DNA of 64,000 nucleotides, taken from contig JBJXDY010000044.1 in NCBI GenBank assembly GCA_046154965.1, positions 62,001 through 126,000 on the forward strand, written 5' to 3'. Every line of letters starts with the position of its first letter. Position 1 is the stretch's first letter. A program made the translations under genes and the position numbers. The notes beneath the pieces were generated by a model that worked only from the letters and a program-made list of their open reading frames with translations, was not told the DNA's origin and ran no database searches. This document shows positions 17,011 to 25,626 of this stretch, piece by piece. The DNA comes from DATKFM01 sp046154965. GTDB taxonomy: Bacteria; Pseudomonadota; Alphaproteobacteria; Dongiales; Dongiaceae.

Positions 17011-18249
17011 TTAAGAACTTTCCCGGTTGCCCAGGGGCCCGTTCAGGGCCGATTTGGCCGTTCGGGACGCCCGTGCCATGACCCTGATATGGTCGGCGCC
17101 GGCCTGCCGTGCCACCCGCTGGAGGCCCTGGCGCAGGGCGTCAGGCGGAACCGACCGCATCAGTTCCAGCCCGGCGATTTGCCAGGTGGTCTTTTTGCCG
17201 CTGCGGTCCAGCTTGGCGTCCACCAGGCCCACCACCTCGCTGCCGAACACCAGCGGCTTTGCGAAATAGAAGCGGCGCTGGTCGGCGGGCGTATAGGCCT
17301 CGAACTTGTAGTCGAAGCCAAAGAGCTGGGAGAAGCGGCCGCGGCTGAACAAGAGCTGATCCAGCGGCGGAACGACCCGAAGCAAGGGCTCGCTGGCGGT
17401 TGCCGCCCGGTCCCAGCCGGTTTCGTCTTCCGGGAGGTACCAGAACACCGGGCTGTCGGGCAGGTCGGCCACGACGACCGCCCGGGCCACCTCCGGCAGC
17501 TTCGCCGCGACCAGAGCGCGCCATCGCTTGATGCTCTCGCCCCGCCAGGAGCCATAGTGGAGCGCGACACGGCCGGCGATGCGCTCGGCAGTGTCGATCT
17601 TGAGGACACAGAGGGCGGAATGGATCAGGAAGCGCTCATAGGCCGCGGCAGCAGGCGGCGACCAGCCAAGGAGGTGGGGATCGCATCGCTCGGTCAAATC
17701 GAACACCCGGTGGAAGTTTGGGGTCCGGCCGACGATCTGGATTTCACGGTCGTAGAACAGGTAATCCAGCGCCTTGGTAGTGGACTTGATCGTGTTGAAA
17801 CCGCCGACCACCCGCTTTGACTCGAAATCCGCCACGGTCACCGGTCCATGGGCGCGGATGTGATCCTTGATTTTCTGCATCAGCGGCAGATAGCGCCGCC
17901 GCCCTGTCTTGTGGCGCGGGCGGAAATCGCTGAATCCCGTCAGTAGCAACGGCAGCCAGTCCCGGCGCACGGCGAATAGCGGATAATGGGTCTCGCGGAA
18001 GGCGCCATGCTTGTAGAGGAGGTCGTAGAAGCCCGTAGCGGGCTCCTCGGCGCGGGCAACCCAGGCCAACTCGTGATTGCGCAAGCCTGTGACACGTATG
18101 GAGTCGATCTGCCACATGCCGAGATCGCGGGCACGATCTGCCGCTGCCGCTGGTTGCCACAACGGCCCGCGAAGGCCAAGGCGGTCTAGCAGAAAGGTCC
18201 GCAGCTCCACCTGCGATACCCGGCGGGTCGCCGAAGACGCCGATGTCAC
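17011..18249 (-). CDS. Winged-helix DNA glycosylase of the YcaQ/AlkX family
   Basis: A 412-residue member of the HTH_42 superfamily, whose studied members (AlkZ, E. coli YcaQ/AlkX) are DNA glycosylases acting on crosslinks and bulky alkylated bases. The catalytic-loop signature LGMWQIDSIRV contains Q-I-D (residues 47-49), the Q-x-D form typical of the YcaQ branch rather than the Q-x-Q of AlkZ. Further family stretches are YDLLYKHGAFRETHYPLFAVRR, GGFNTIKSTTKALDYLFY and PPLDQLLFSRGRFSQLFGFDY. I use the GTG at 18249 because AAGGAGG lies ten bases upstream and longer frames would overlap the divergent thioesterase gene. Confidence 0.82.
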   Translation of the reverse strand: MTSASSATRRVSQVELRTFLLDRLGLRGPLWQPAAAADRARDLGMWQIDSIRVTGLRNHELAWVARAEEPATGFYDLLYKHGAFRETHYPLFAVRRDWLPLLLTGFSDFRPRHKTGRRRYLPLMQKIKDHIRAHGPVTVADFESKRVVGGFNTIKSTTKALDYLFYDREIQIVGRTPNFHRVFDLTERCDPHLLGWSPPAAAAYERFLIHSALCVLKIDTAERIAGRVALHYGSWRGESIKRWRALVAAKLPEVARAVVVADLPDSPVFWYLPEDETGWDRAATASEPLLRVVPPLDQLLFSRGRFSQLFGFDYKFEAYTPADQRRFYFAKPLVFGSEVVGLVDAKLDRSGKKTTWQIAGLELMRSVPPDALRQGLQRVARQAGADHIRVMARASRTAKSALNGPLGNRESS

Positions 18250-18405
18250 CTGCCGCGCGCCTCCTTGGCATTGCGTGGGAATTGGACCGCCACCGTCGCC
18301 GGATTCGTGGGGCGAACGCAATGGCAAGTCGTGTCCATGGGTTGACGGAACGGATCGGCCGGGCATGACTTGGCGGCAGCAGTCTTGGAATTCCAGGAGA
18401 TCCGC

Positions 18406-18855
18406 GTGGCCGACAATCCGAAAACCGCTGAAAACAAAGAACAAGATGGCGGCCCGTCACCCGGCCGCGACCCGGCGCTGCGCACTTTCGCCATGCCTAG
18501 AGACGCCAATCCCAACGGCGATATCTTCGGCGGCTGGATCATGGCGCAGATGGACCTGGCCGGCGCTGTCGCTGCCGTGCGCCGCGCGCGGGGGCGCGTG
18601 GCCACAGTGGCGGTGGAAGCCATGGAGTTCCACCGGCCGGTGAACATCGGCGATCTGGTGTCCTGCTACGCGGAGGTGACGCGGGTCGGCCGCACCTCCC
18701 TGCGGGTGGAGATCGAAACCTGGGTCGAGCGCCGGATGAACCGGGTACAGGAAAAAGTCACAGCCGGAACTTTTACCTATGTGGCAATTGATGAGAAAGG
18801 CCGGCCTAGACCCGTGGCATCGCCAGCTGGCGACGGGCCGGTCCGGGAGGCCTGA
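18406..18855 (+). CDS. Acyl-CoA thioesterase, YciA-like hotdog protein
   Basis: A 149-residue hotdog-fold thioesterase that hydrolyses acyl-CoA to the acid and CoA. LRTFAMPRDANPNGDIFGGW, the helix MAQMDLAGAVAAVRRA, VEAMEFHRPVNIGDLV and VEIETWVERR are the typical YciA stretches, with the Asn/Asp pair of the active site in PNGDIFGG. The GTG start has CAGGAGA five bases upstream. A longer frame from 18370 would overlap the divergent glycosylase region. It precedes the cell-wall hydrolase gene by 57 bases. Confidence 0.85.
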   Translation: MADNPKTAENKEQDGGPSPGRDPALRTFAMPRDANPNGDIFGGWIMAQMDLAGAVAAVRRARGRVATVAVEAMEFHRPVNIGDLVSCYAEVTRVGRTSLRVEIETWVERRMNRVQEKVTAGTFTYVAIDEKGRPRPVASPAGDGPVREA

Positions 18856-18912
18856 CGCGGCGCCTTCAGGCGCATCAACTAATCCTTTACCGGCATGGGG
18901 GAGAAGAGCGGG

Positions 18913-19497
18913 ATGGGGAGCACCGCACGAGACGGATTGCGTCGCTGCAGCCTGCGCCACGCCGCTTGGCTTCTGTTGCTGCTGCTCGCCGCCTGCGCCC
19001 AGCCGCATTCGGTCCCGACCGCGCCGTCTGAGACGGTTGATGCGCCAGCGGCCAGCAATCCTCAAATCGCCGCCATCCCGCCAGAACCGTTGATGCCCGC
19101 GTACAAGGCAACACCGGAAGAGCGCAAGTGCCTCGCGCTCGCGGTCTATTTCGAATCTCGCGCGGAAACGGTGGAGGGGCAGCATGCCGTGGCCGCCGTG
19201 GTTCTGAATAGGGTTCGCAGCGAGAAGTTTCCCGACAACATCTGCAGCGTCGTGCATGAGGGCGGCGGCCGACGCGGCCGCTGCCAGTTCTCCTGGTACT
19301 GCGACGGCCGCAGCGACGAACCGCATGATGCCGTGTCGTGGCAACGGTCGCTGGATGTGGCCGATGCGGTGCTAGACGGCGAAATCGCTGACCCAACCGA
19401 TGGCGCGCTATTCTTCCACAACACGGCTGTACGGCCCAAGTGGCGCAAGAAGATGACGAAGACGGCGGCGATCGACAATCACGTCTTCTATCGCTGA
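18913..19497 (+). CDS. SleB-type cell wall hydrolase, lipoprotein
   Basis: A peptidoglycan hydrolase of the SleB/Hydrolase_2 family. These act as lytic transglycosylases or amidases, and alphaproteobacterial members remodel the wall. The N-terminus has a hydrophobic stretch ending in LLAAC, a lipobox, then a Pro/Ala-rich linker to about residue 60. The domain begins at CLALAVYFESRAETVEGQ, with the glutamate in YFESR as probable catalytic residue. VVLNRVRSEKFPDNICSVVH, CQFSWYCDG, ALFFHNTAVRPKW and NHVFYR follow. I chose the ATG at 18913, which has GGGGGAGAAG upstream, over the one six codons earlier. Confidence 0.85.
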   Translation: MGSTARDGLRRCSLRHAAWLLLLLLAACAQPHSVPTAPSETVDAPAASNPQIAAIPPEPLMPAYKATPEERKCLALAVYFESRAETVEGQHAVAAVVLNRVRSEKFPDNICSVVHEGGGRRGRCQFSWYCDGRSDEPHDAVSWQRSLDVADAVLDGEIADPTDGALFFHNTAVRPKWRKKMTKTAAIDNHVFYR

Positions 19498-19511
19498 ACG
19501 GACAAAGAAAA

Positions 19512-19539
19512 CGGCCCGCCGGGACGTTACGGCGGGCCG
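19512..19539 (-). terminator. Intrinsic terminator of glnA
   Basis: A ten-base-pair perfect stem (CGGCCCGCCG with CGGCGGGCCG) around an eight-base loop lies about 25 bases past the glnA stop. Read on the minus strand it is followed by TTTTCTTTGTC, so it ends glnA transcription. It could also slow polymerase coming from the converging hydrolase gene. Confidence 0.85.
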
Positions 19540-19562
19540 CAGTGCTAGCGGGGATGTACCCG

Positions 19563-20972
19563 TCAGACGCTGTAGTACCGCTTGAACTCCACCGGGTGCG
19601 GCGTGTGCTCGAAGTCGTAGACCTCTTCCCATTTCAGCTCGATGTAGCTGTTGAGGAGGTCGTCGGAGGACACGTCGCCCTTCTTCAGGAACGCATGATC
19701 GGCTTCCAAAGCGCCGATCGCTTCCCGCAGCGAGCCGCAGACGGTCGGCACGTTCTTCAGTTCATCCGGCGGCAGATCATAGAGATTCTTGTCCATGGGA
19801 TCGCCGGGATGGATCTTGTTCTCGATGCCGTCGAGGCCCGCCATCAACATGGCGGCGTAGGCGAGATAGGGATTGGCCGACGGATCGGGGAAGCGCACTT
19901 CCACGCGCTTGCCCTTCGGGCTCGCGACATAGGGAATGCGGCAGGACGCCGAACGGTTGCGCGATGAATAGGCCAGCAGCACCGGCGCCTCGAAGCCGGG
20001 AATCAGGCGTTTGTAGCTGTTGGTCGTCGGGTTGGTGAAGGCATTCAGGGCCTTCGCATGCTTGATAATGCCGCCGATGTAGTAAAGCGCCATCTCCGAC
20101 AGATCGGCGTAGCCGTTGCCGGCGAAGAGCGGCTTGCCGCCCTTCCAGATCGACTGGTGGCAGTGCATGCCCGAGCCGTTGTCGCCCTTCACCGGCTTGG
20201 GCATGAAGGTCGCGGTCTTGCCGTACTGATGCGCCACATTGTGCACCACGTACTTGTAGATCTGCATGTTGTCGGCGCACTTCACCAATGTGGAAAACTT
20301 CAGGCCCAGCTCATGCTGGCTCGGCGCCACCTCGTGATGATGCTTCTCCATCTCCAGGCCCATATTGGCCATGGTGGTGGTCATTTCCGCGCGGATGTCC
20401 GTGCCGCCATCGACGGGACCGACCGGGAAATAGCCGCCTTTTATCGGCGGACGGTGGCCGTGATTGCCCTGTTCCATCACCTTGGCGTTGGAGTAGGGGC
20501 CTTCATCGGAATCGAATTCATAGAAGCAGCGGTTCATCGACACTTCGTAGCGCACGTCGTCGAAGATGAAGAACTCGGCTTCCGGACCGAAGAAGGCGGT
20601 ATCGCCGATGCCCGTGGTCTTCAGATAGGTCTCGGCGGCCTTGGCGACGGAGCGCGGATCGCGGGAATAGGCCTGGCCGGTCAGCGGCTCATAGACGTCG
20701 CAGAATATGACCAACTGGGTCTGCGCCGCAAAGGGATCGAGCACCGCTGTGGAGAGATCAGGCATCAGCGTCATGTCGGACTCGTTGATCGCCTTCCAAC
20801 CGGCAATCGACGAACCATCGAACATCACGCCCTCCGTCAACAGATCCTCATCGACGGTGGCCACGGTGTGCGCCAGATGCTGCCACTTGCCGCGCGGATC
20901 GGTGAAGCGGAAATCGACATACTTCACGTCCTGGTCCTTGATCATCTGAAAAATTTTTTTCACGTCTGACAT
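19563..20972 (-). CDS. glnA: Glutamine synthetase type I
   Basis: Makes glutamine from glutamate, ammonia and ATP in the cytoplasm as a dodecamer. The 469-residue length is that of the GSI-beta group. FFGPEAEFFIFDDV, GNGSGMHCHQSIWKGG, NPTTNSYKRLIPGFEAP and RIPYVASPKGKRVEVRFPD are standard active-site segments. Tyr398 in NLYDLPPDE is the adenylylation site, so activity should be controlled by GlnE. The ATG is preceded by AAGGAC. glnB lies 56 bases upstream on the same strand and the pair share a sigma-54 promoter, giving nitrogen-limited expression. Confidence 0.97.
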   Translation of the reverse strand: MSDVKKIFQMIKDQDVKYVDFRFTDPRGKWQHLAHTVATVDEDLLTEGVMFDGSSIAGWKAINESDMTLMPDLSTAVLDPFAAQTQLVIFCDVYEPLTGQAYSRDPRSVAKAAETYLKTTGIGDTAFFGPEAEFFIFDDVRYEVSMNRCFYEFDSDEGPYSNAKVMEQGNHGHRPPIKGGYFPVGPVDGGTDIRAEMTTTMANMGLEMEKHHHEVAPSQHELGLKFSTLVKCADNMQIYKYVVHNVAHQYGKTATFMPKPVKGDNGSGMHCHQSIWKGGKPLFAGNGYADLSEMALYYIGGIIKHAKALNAFTNPTTNSYKRLIPGFEAPVLLAYSSRNRSASCRIPYVASPKGKRVEVRFPDPSANPYLAYAAMLMAGLDGIENKIHPGDPMDKNLYDLPPDELKNVPTVCGSLREAIGALEADHAFLKKGDVSSDDLLNSYIELKWEEVYDFEHTPHPVEFKRYYSV

Positions 20973-21028
20973 CGGTCTAGGTCCTTGTTTTCTTGTTTTC
21001 GCCGTAGATTGTTGAATTGTTTCTTGGA

Positions 21029-21367
21029 TTATAGGGCGTCGGGTCCACGTTCGCCGGTACGGATGCGAATCACCTCTTCGATCGTGCTGACGAAAATCTT
21101 GCCGTCGCCGATGCGGCCCGTATGCGCTGCTTGTTGGATGGCCTCAATGGCGCGCTCCACCTGGTTGTCCTCGAGCACGATCTCGATCTTCACTTTCGGC
21201 AGAAAGTCGACGACGTACTCGGCGCCGCGATAGAGCTCGGTGTGGCCCTTCTGCCGGCCGAAGCCCTTGGCCTCGGTCACGGTGATCCCCTTGATGCCGA
21301 CTTCGTGCAGGGCTTCCTTCACTTCATCCAGCTTGAACGGCTTGATGATGGCTTCGATTTTTTTCAT
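21029..21367 (-). CDS. glnB: Nitrogen regulatory protein P-II
   Basis: A 112-residue trimeric signal protein that senses 2-oxoglutarate, ATP/ADP and glutamine and controls GlnE, NtrB and other targets. MKKIEAIIKPFKLDEVKEAL is the canonical start, so I trim the 20-codon upstream opening. Tyr51, the uridylylation site, lies in the T-loop (GHTELYRGAEYVVDF). The closing TGRIGDGKIFV binds nucleotide. It is the first gene of a glnB-glnA operon, the usual alphaproteobacterial arrangement, driven from the sigma-54 promoter about 95 bases upstream. Confidence 0.96.
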   Translation of the reverse strand: MKKIEAIIKPFKLDEVKEALHEVGIKGITVTEAKGFGRQKGHTELYRGAEYVVDFLPKVKIEIVLEDNQVERAIEAIQQAAHTGRIGDGKIFVSTIEEVIRIRTGERGPDAL

Positions 21368-21459
21368 CGCCTTTGTGTCCCTTGGGGCGGGGCGGTGGCT
21401 TTTGGATACAATACGATCGGCCGCCACCCCGCAGTTGTTGGTGCCGTCAGCCCTTCATA

Positions 21460-21475
21460 AGCAAACCGCGTGCCA
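21460..21475 (-). promoter_or_regulatory. Sigma-54 promoter of glnB-glnA
   Basis: On the minus strand the sequence reads TGGCACGCGGTTTGCT, an exact fit to the sigma-54 consensus TGGCACG-N4-TTGC(A/T), with the invariant GG and GC at -24 and -12. Transcription would start near 21449, about 80 bases before glnB. A half-site TGCAC at 21579-21583, roughly 130 bases upstream, may belong to an NtrC site, but the other half is poor. Confidence 0.85.
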
Positions 21476-21612
21476 AAACTGAAAGTGGCCTAAGCTCTTG
21501 TATCGAGGGGCGGTTCGGCTAGGGTCTGGGCATACTGCCGCATCGGCGGGCAGGCTTACGCCTTAGATATAGGCGAACTGCACAAAATTTAGGCTGTGGG
21601 GTTTTTCCGCGC

Positions 21613-22563
21613 ATGAACACGACGAACTTCGATATCCACCCGGACATGAAGGCGATGATCGCGGAGCTTACCCAATGGCCGCCTAACTTGACGCCGCAAC
21701 AGGAACGTCAACTCTGGAATGATTTCTGCCGGCAAATGGCGCGGCCGCGGCCGGCGAATATCTCTGCCCAGGATTTCACGGTTCCAAGTTCTGCCGGCGG
21801 CGTTCCCGTGCGGCTCTATAAGCCGGGCAAGGCTGCGGTCTATCCCTGTGTGCTTTACATGCATGGCGGCGGCTGGATTCTTGGCAACCTCGATACCAAT
21901 GACTCGGTCGGCTGGGGTCTTGCCGAGGGAACGGGTGCCGCGGTTGTCAGCGTCGACTATAGGCTCGCACCGGAGAATCCCTATCCGGCGGCTTTCGACG
22001 ACAGCCTTGCGGTTCTGCAGTACATCGCCGCTTACGGCGCCAAGCATGGCCTGGATGGTTCACGGGTCGCCGTTTGCGGCGACAGCGCCGGCGGCAATCT
22101 TTCGGCCGCGCTCAGCCTCTGGTCGCGGGATCATGGCGGGCCGCCGATCGCCGCGCAGGGGCTGATCTACCCGGTCACGGACATCAACACCAAGACGGAG
22201 TCCTATCGCACAAATGCGCTGGCGCCGATGTTGACCAGCGCGGAGATGCATCACTATCTCGACGCCTATCTGGGCAAGCAGCGGGACAACCCGGATGTCT
22301 ATGCCATGCCGGGGCTGGCGCAAGATCTCCGCAAGCTGCCGCCGGCACTCGTGCACACGGCGGAGTACGATCCGCTCCGCGATGAAGGGCGGATCTACGC
22401 GGACCGGCTGAAAGCGGCGGGGAACTCGGTGACTTATCGCTGCGCGAAGGGAATGGTGCACAGCTTTATCCGCGCCCGGTTCTATGGGCCGGGCGCCGGG
22501 GCGGAGTTCGATTTCATATGCGACTTCCTGCGCAGGTATTTGGGACCGATTCCGGCGTCATAG
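21613..22563 (+). CDS. Alpha/beta hydrolase, hormone-sensitive lipase family esterase
   Basis: A 316-residue esterase of the HSL group (bacterial family IV). The oxyanion-hole motif HGGG is at residues 84-87. The nucleophile is Ser158 in GDSAGG, the acid Asp253 in AEYDPLRDEG, and the histidine His283 in GMVHSF. VSVDYRLAPENPYPAA is also typical. There is no signal peptide, so it acts inside the cell, and its natural ester is unknown. It diverges from glnB across 245 bases. Its stop overlaps the end of the converging secreted protein gene by six bases. Confidence 0.88.
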   Translation: MNTTNFDIHPDMKAMIAELTQWPPNLTPQQERQLWNDFCRQMARPRPANISAQDFTVPSSAGGVPVRLYKPGKAAVYPCVLYMHGGGWILGNLDTNDSVGWGLAEGTGAAVVSVDYRLAPENPYPAAFDDSLAVLQYIAAYGAKHGLDGSRVAVCGDSAGGNLSAALSLWSRDHGGPPIAAQGLIYPVTDINTKTESYRTNALAPMLTSAEMHHYLDAYLGKQRDNPDVYAMPGLAQDLRKLPPALVHTAEYDPLRDEGRIYADRLKAAGNSVTYRCAKGMVHSFIRARFYGPGAGAEFDFICDFLRRYLGPIPAS

Positions 22564-23544
22564 CACCTTGAAGTGCCAGCGCATCGTGACGTCGATCGGG
22601 GCGTTGTAGTCCTCGATCCCTGGGAGCTGAAAAGAGTCTTCGCCGCTTTGGTCCTTATAGCTGCCCTTGACGGGCCGGCCGACGATGTTCGTGTGCTTCT
22701 GTATCATTTCGAGTTGTTGGGCATTGGCCAGCGGCATTGTTTTCTTGCCGGGGCCGTCCTGCGTGACCTCGTTGACATCGATCATCACAACCGGCCAGGG
22801 AATGCTCAGGCTGATGAGGTTCTTAACCATGTCGACTTCCACCATTGTCATGGTCAGTATCGCTTCTTTGGCGGTGTCGTATTCCTGCGTGCCGTCGCGG
22901 TCTCGCGTCGTGGTGCAGACTTCGCCTTCCGTGCAAATCGGGAAATATGTTTTTTGCACCAGCGATTCCTTGAGGCTGGCACTGCCTTTGCCCTTCGGCG
23001 CTTTGTCGTTGGGATCTTTCCACAGTTGAAATCGTGGTGGCGACTTGGCATCCCAGGCTTCCACGGACTCGCCCATCGCCTTGCCATCGCTGGAAAGCTG
23101 ATTGAGTCCCGGCTGTGCGCTCGGGTCTTGCGACAGCTCCCACACCTTCTTTTCGATGCAAGCTTCGTCGTCGCCACAGGCATCGGCGATCGCCTGGGCC
23201 TTTGCCATCATGTCGGCATTGTCCACAGCCATCTGCTGACCCTGCTGACCCAGCGCCTGAGTTTCGGGCTGCATTTCAGTCTGGTGCGATTGATCGAGGA
23301 AGCCGAACTTCGCCAGTTCTTGCGCCTTGATTTCAAAGATCGCCTTGAAGTGCCTGTTGACGCTCCAGTCTGTGCTGCCCAGATCACCCGATTCTGAATA
23401 CTTGCCGGAGAGCGTGAACTCGACTTCCAGTGTAGCTTTCGTGCCGGACTTCGCCGGTTTCTGTTCGGCGATGACGGGGTTGACCGCGGATAGCAGGAAC
23501 AGAGTGGCAAGCGACAACGCGCTGCTTGCGACGCGACGTGACAT
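22558..23544 (-). CDS. Secreted protein of unknown function
   Basis: A 328-residue protein I do not recognise. A Sec signal peptide (MSRRVASSALSLATLFLLSA, cleavage after PVIA at about residue 26) sends it to the periplasm. The mature part has beta-rich beginnings (ATLEVEFTLSGKYS), a helical Gln/Met/Ala-rich middle and two close cysteine pairs (ACGDDEAC and ICTEGEVC) that may form disulfides. It ends with strands like PIDVTMRWHFKVL. It stands alone, 48 bases downstream of the aminotransferase stop on the same strand, and could be co-transcribed with it. No catalytic motif is visible. Confidence 0.7.
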   Translation of the reverse strand: MSRRVASSALSLATLFLLSAVNPVIAEQKPAKSGTKATLEVEFTLSGKYSESGDLGSTDWSVNRHFKAIFEIKAQELAKFGFLDQSHQTEMQPETQALGQQGQQMAVDNADMMAKAQAIADACGDDEACIEKKVWELSQDPSAQPGLNQLSSDGKAMGESVEAWDAKSPPRFQLWKDPNDKAPKGKGSASLKESLVQKTYFPICTEGEVCTTTRDRDGTQEYDTAKEAILTMTMVEVDMVKNLISLSIPWPVVMIDVNEVTQDGPGKKTMPLANAQQLEMIQKHTNIVGRPVKGSYKDQSGEDSFQLPGIEDYNAPIDVTMRWHFKVL

Positions 23545-23592
23545 TCACGGCTCCTCGATGTCGGGATTGACTTCCTGTGGGCGGACGGAGTC

Positions 23593-24774
23593 CTAGGCTA
23601 CTTTCCGCTCCGTCAGCCAGCCGCGGATGCGGCCGGTGGCTTCCAGGATGTTATCCACGCTGTTGGCGTATGAGAAGCGGATATAGCCCTCGCCGAAGGA
23701 CCCGAAGCTGGTCCCCGCGATGACCGCGACGCCGGCTTCCTCGAGCAAGGCCAGTTCCAATTTCTTCGAGGTGATGCCGGTCCTGGTGACGTTGGGGAAC
23801 GCATAGAAGGCGCCGTGCGGATCGACGCAGGAGAAGCCGGGCAGGGAATTCAGTTCCCGGACGATGATCGTGCGGCGCTCGTCAAAAGCCTTCATCATCT
23901 TGGCCACGTCATCCTTGGGCCCTTTGAGCGCGGCGATGCCGGCCCACTGGGTCGCGGCATTGACGCAGGAATGGCAGTTGATGGCAAGTCGCGTCGCCTG
24001 CTCGGCGAGCCCCTTCGGCCATACCGCATAGCCCATGCGCCAGCCGGTCATGGCATAGGTCTTGCTCCAGCCATCCAGCATGATCAGCCGGTCGGCGATC
24101 GACGGATAGCGCAGCAGGCTGGTGTGCTGGCGTCCGCCATAGAGCATCTCGCTGTAGATCTCGTCGCTCATCAGCGCCACGTCGGGCCATTTCTCCAGGC
24201 CCTTCACCAGCTTCTCGATTTCTTCCTTGGAGCTGGCGCCGCCGGTCGGGTTGGCTGGGCTGTTGATGATGATCAACCGGGTCTTCGGCGTAATGCGCGA
24301 CAGCAGGGCGTCGGCGCTGAAGCCGAAACCGTCCTTCTCCAGGAGGGGCAGGGGCACCGGCGTGGCGCCGGTGAACTTGATCACCGACTCGTAGATCGGG
24401 AAGCCGGGGTTCGGATAAATGATCTCGGTTCCGGGTTCGCCGAACATGAGGACGGCGAAGAACATGGTCACCTTGCCGCCGGGAACCACCACGATCTGGT
24501 CGGGGCTGACATTCACGCTGTGGCGGCGGTGCAGATCGGCGGCGACCGCCTCGCGCAGCTGGGGGATGCCGTTGGCCGGCGTATAGCCGTGATGCCCGTC
24601 TTTCAGGGCTTTGATCGCGGCGTCGACGATATGCTCTGGCGTGCGGAAATCGGGCTGGCCGATGCCCAGATTGATGATGCTCCGGCCCTGCGCCTCCAGG
24701 GCTTTCGCCCGCGCTAGAACCTCGAACGCAGATTCCGTCCCCAGCCGTCCCATTCCGGCCGCCAACTTGACCAT
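23593..24774 (-). CDS. PLP-dependent aminotransferase, class I
   Basis: A fold-type I aminotransferase of 393 residues, related to aspartate and alanine aminotransferases. The cofactor lysine is Lys238 in GWSKTYAMTGWRMGY. Asp204 (SDEIY) should pair with the pyridine nitrogen, and Asn175 lies in NSPANPTGG. INLGIGQPDFRTPEHI and HHGYTPANGIPQLREAV are conserved N-terminal stretches. The substrate cannot be fixed from sequence. GAGGGAGAG precedes the ATG. The 200 bases upstream are shared with the divergently transcribed tRNA-His gene. Confidence 0.9.
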   Translation of the reverse strand: MVKLAAGMGRLGTESAFEVLARAKALEAQGRSIINLGIGQPDFRTPEHIVDAAIKALKDGHHGYTPANGIPQLREAVAADLHRRHSVNVSPDQIVVVPGGKVTMFFAVLMFGEPGTEIIYPNPGFPIYESVIKFTGATPVPLPLLEKDGFGFSADALLSRITPKTRLIIINSPANPTGGASSKEEIEKLVKGLEKWPDVALMSDEIYSEMLYGGRQHTSLLRYPSIADRLIMLDGWSKTYAMTGWRMGYAVWPKGLAEQATRLAINCHSCVNAATQWAGIAALKGPKDDVAKMMKAFDERRTIIVRELNSLPGFSCVDPHGAFYAFPNVTRTGITSKKLELALLEEAGVAVIAGTSFGSFGEGYIRFSYANSVDNILEATGRIRGWLTERKVA

Positions 24775-24936
24775 GGTAACTCTCCCTCAGAGCGTCTTCG
24801 TTTTTACATTCATTAAGGCCTTCCGGCGAAGGCTGCTTCTAACATTAGAGTGTAAGGCCCGGGCAAAGGCCTTTTCGCCGCGACTTTCAACGTCTCGCGT
24901 GCGACAGGTGGCAGCGTCCGATCGTGGCCGGGCGGC

Positions 24937-24965
24937 TTGACGGCTGGCAATCCAAGGCCTTACAC
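24937..24965 (+). promoter_or_regulatory. Possible promoter of tRNA-His
   Basis: TTGACG followed after 17 bases by TTACAC, ending about 14 bases before the tRNA. The -35 matches well and the -10 poorly. The similar TACACA -10 before tRNA-Asp makes it a little more believable. Confidence 0.3.
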
Positions 24966-24978
24966 CCAGCCCGCATAT

Positions 24979-25056
<78 letters not shown>

Positions 25057-25144
25057 GAATTCCATCGGGCATGTTGGAAATTTCGTTGGCGAACCCGCGA
25101 GTTAGCCCACCGATCCGGGACTTGCGCCGAAGATGGGGGACTAG

Positions 25145-25549
25145 GTGGACCGCGACGCGATCCTGTTCGCCAACGAGGCCTTCTATCGCGCATTCGCCGG
25201 CCGAAACGTCGCAGCAATGGATGATCTCTGGGCAAAGAACCGGCCAGTGGCTTGCATCCACCCAGGCTGGGGGCCTCTCGCCGGGCGCGCCGAGGTCATG
25301 GGGAGCTGGGAGGCCATTCTAAGCCACCCGTCGCAACCCCCCGTCACCTGCCATGCGCCCGTGGTCCAGGTCCATGGCGACACCGCCTACGTCCTTTGCT
25401 TCGAGGAGGTCAGCGGCACCTACCTGCTGGCGACGAACATCTTCATCCGCGATGGCGGCGTCTGGCGCATGGTCCATCACCAGGCGGGACCGACCTCCGC
25501 GGTGCCGCCTCGGCCGGAGGCGGATGCCGGTGCCGGGCGCCCGAACTGA
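25145..25549 (+). CDS. NTF2-like / SnoaL-like domain protein
   Basis: A 134-residue protein with the cone-shaped NTF2 fold seen in ketosteroid isomerase and DUF4440/SnoaL proteins. ANEAFYRAFAGRNVAAMDDLWA, CIHPGWGPLAGRAEVMGSWEA, VHGDTAYVLCFEEV and the closing WRMVHHQAGP are typical. The start is a GTG 88 bases after tRNA-His with GGGGGA upstream. Members without a known active site are usually of unknown function, and no catalytic set is clear here. It may be co-transcribed with the Sel1-SPOR gene beginning 77 bases later. Confidence 0.8.
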   Translation: MDRDAILFANEAFYRAFAGRNVAAMDDLWAKNRPVACIHPGWGPLAGRAEVMGSWEAILSHPSQPPVTCHAPVVQVHGDTAYVLCFEEVSGTYLLATNIFIRDGGVWRMVHHQAGPTSAVPPRPEADAGAGRPN

Positions 25550-25626
25550 CCAATCATTCTATACGCTGTCCTTTTGCGCCGACTGTGCTAGGTAAATTCC
25601 ATTCTCAATTTCGCAGGGTGCCTAAC

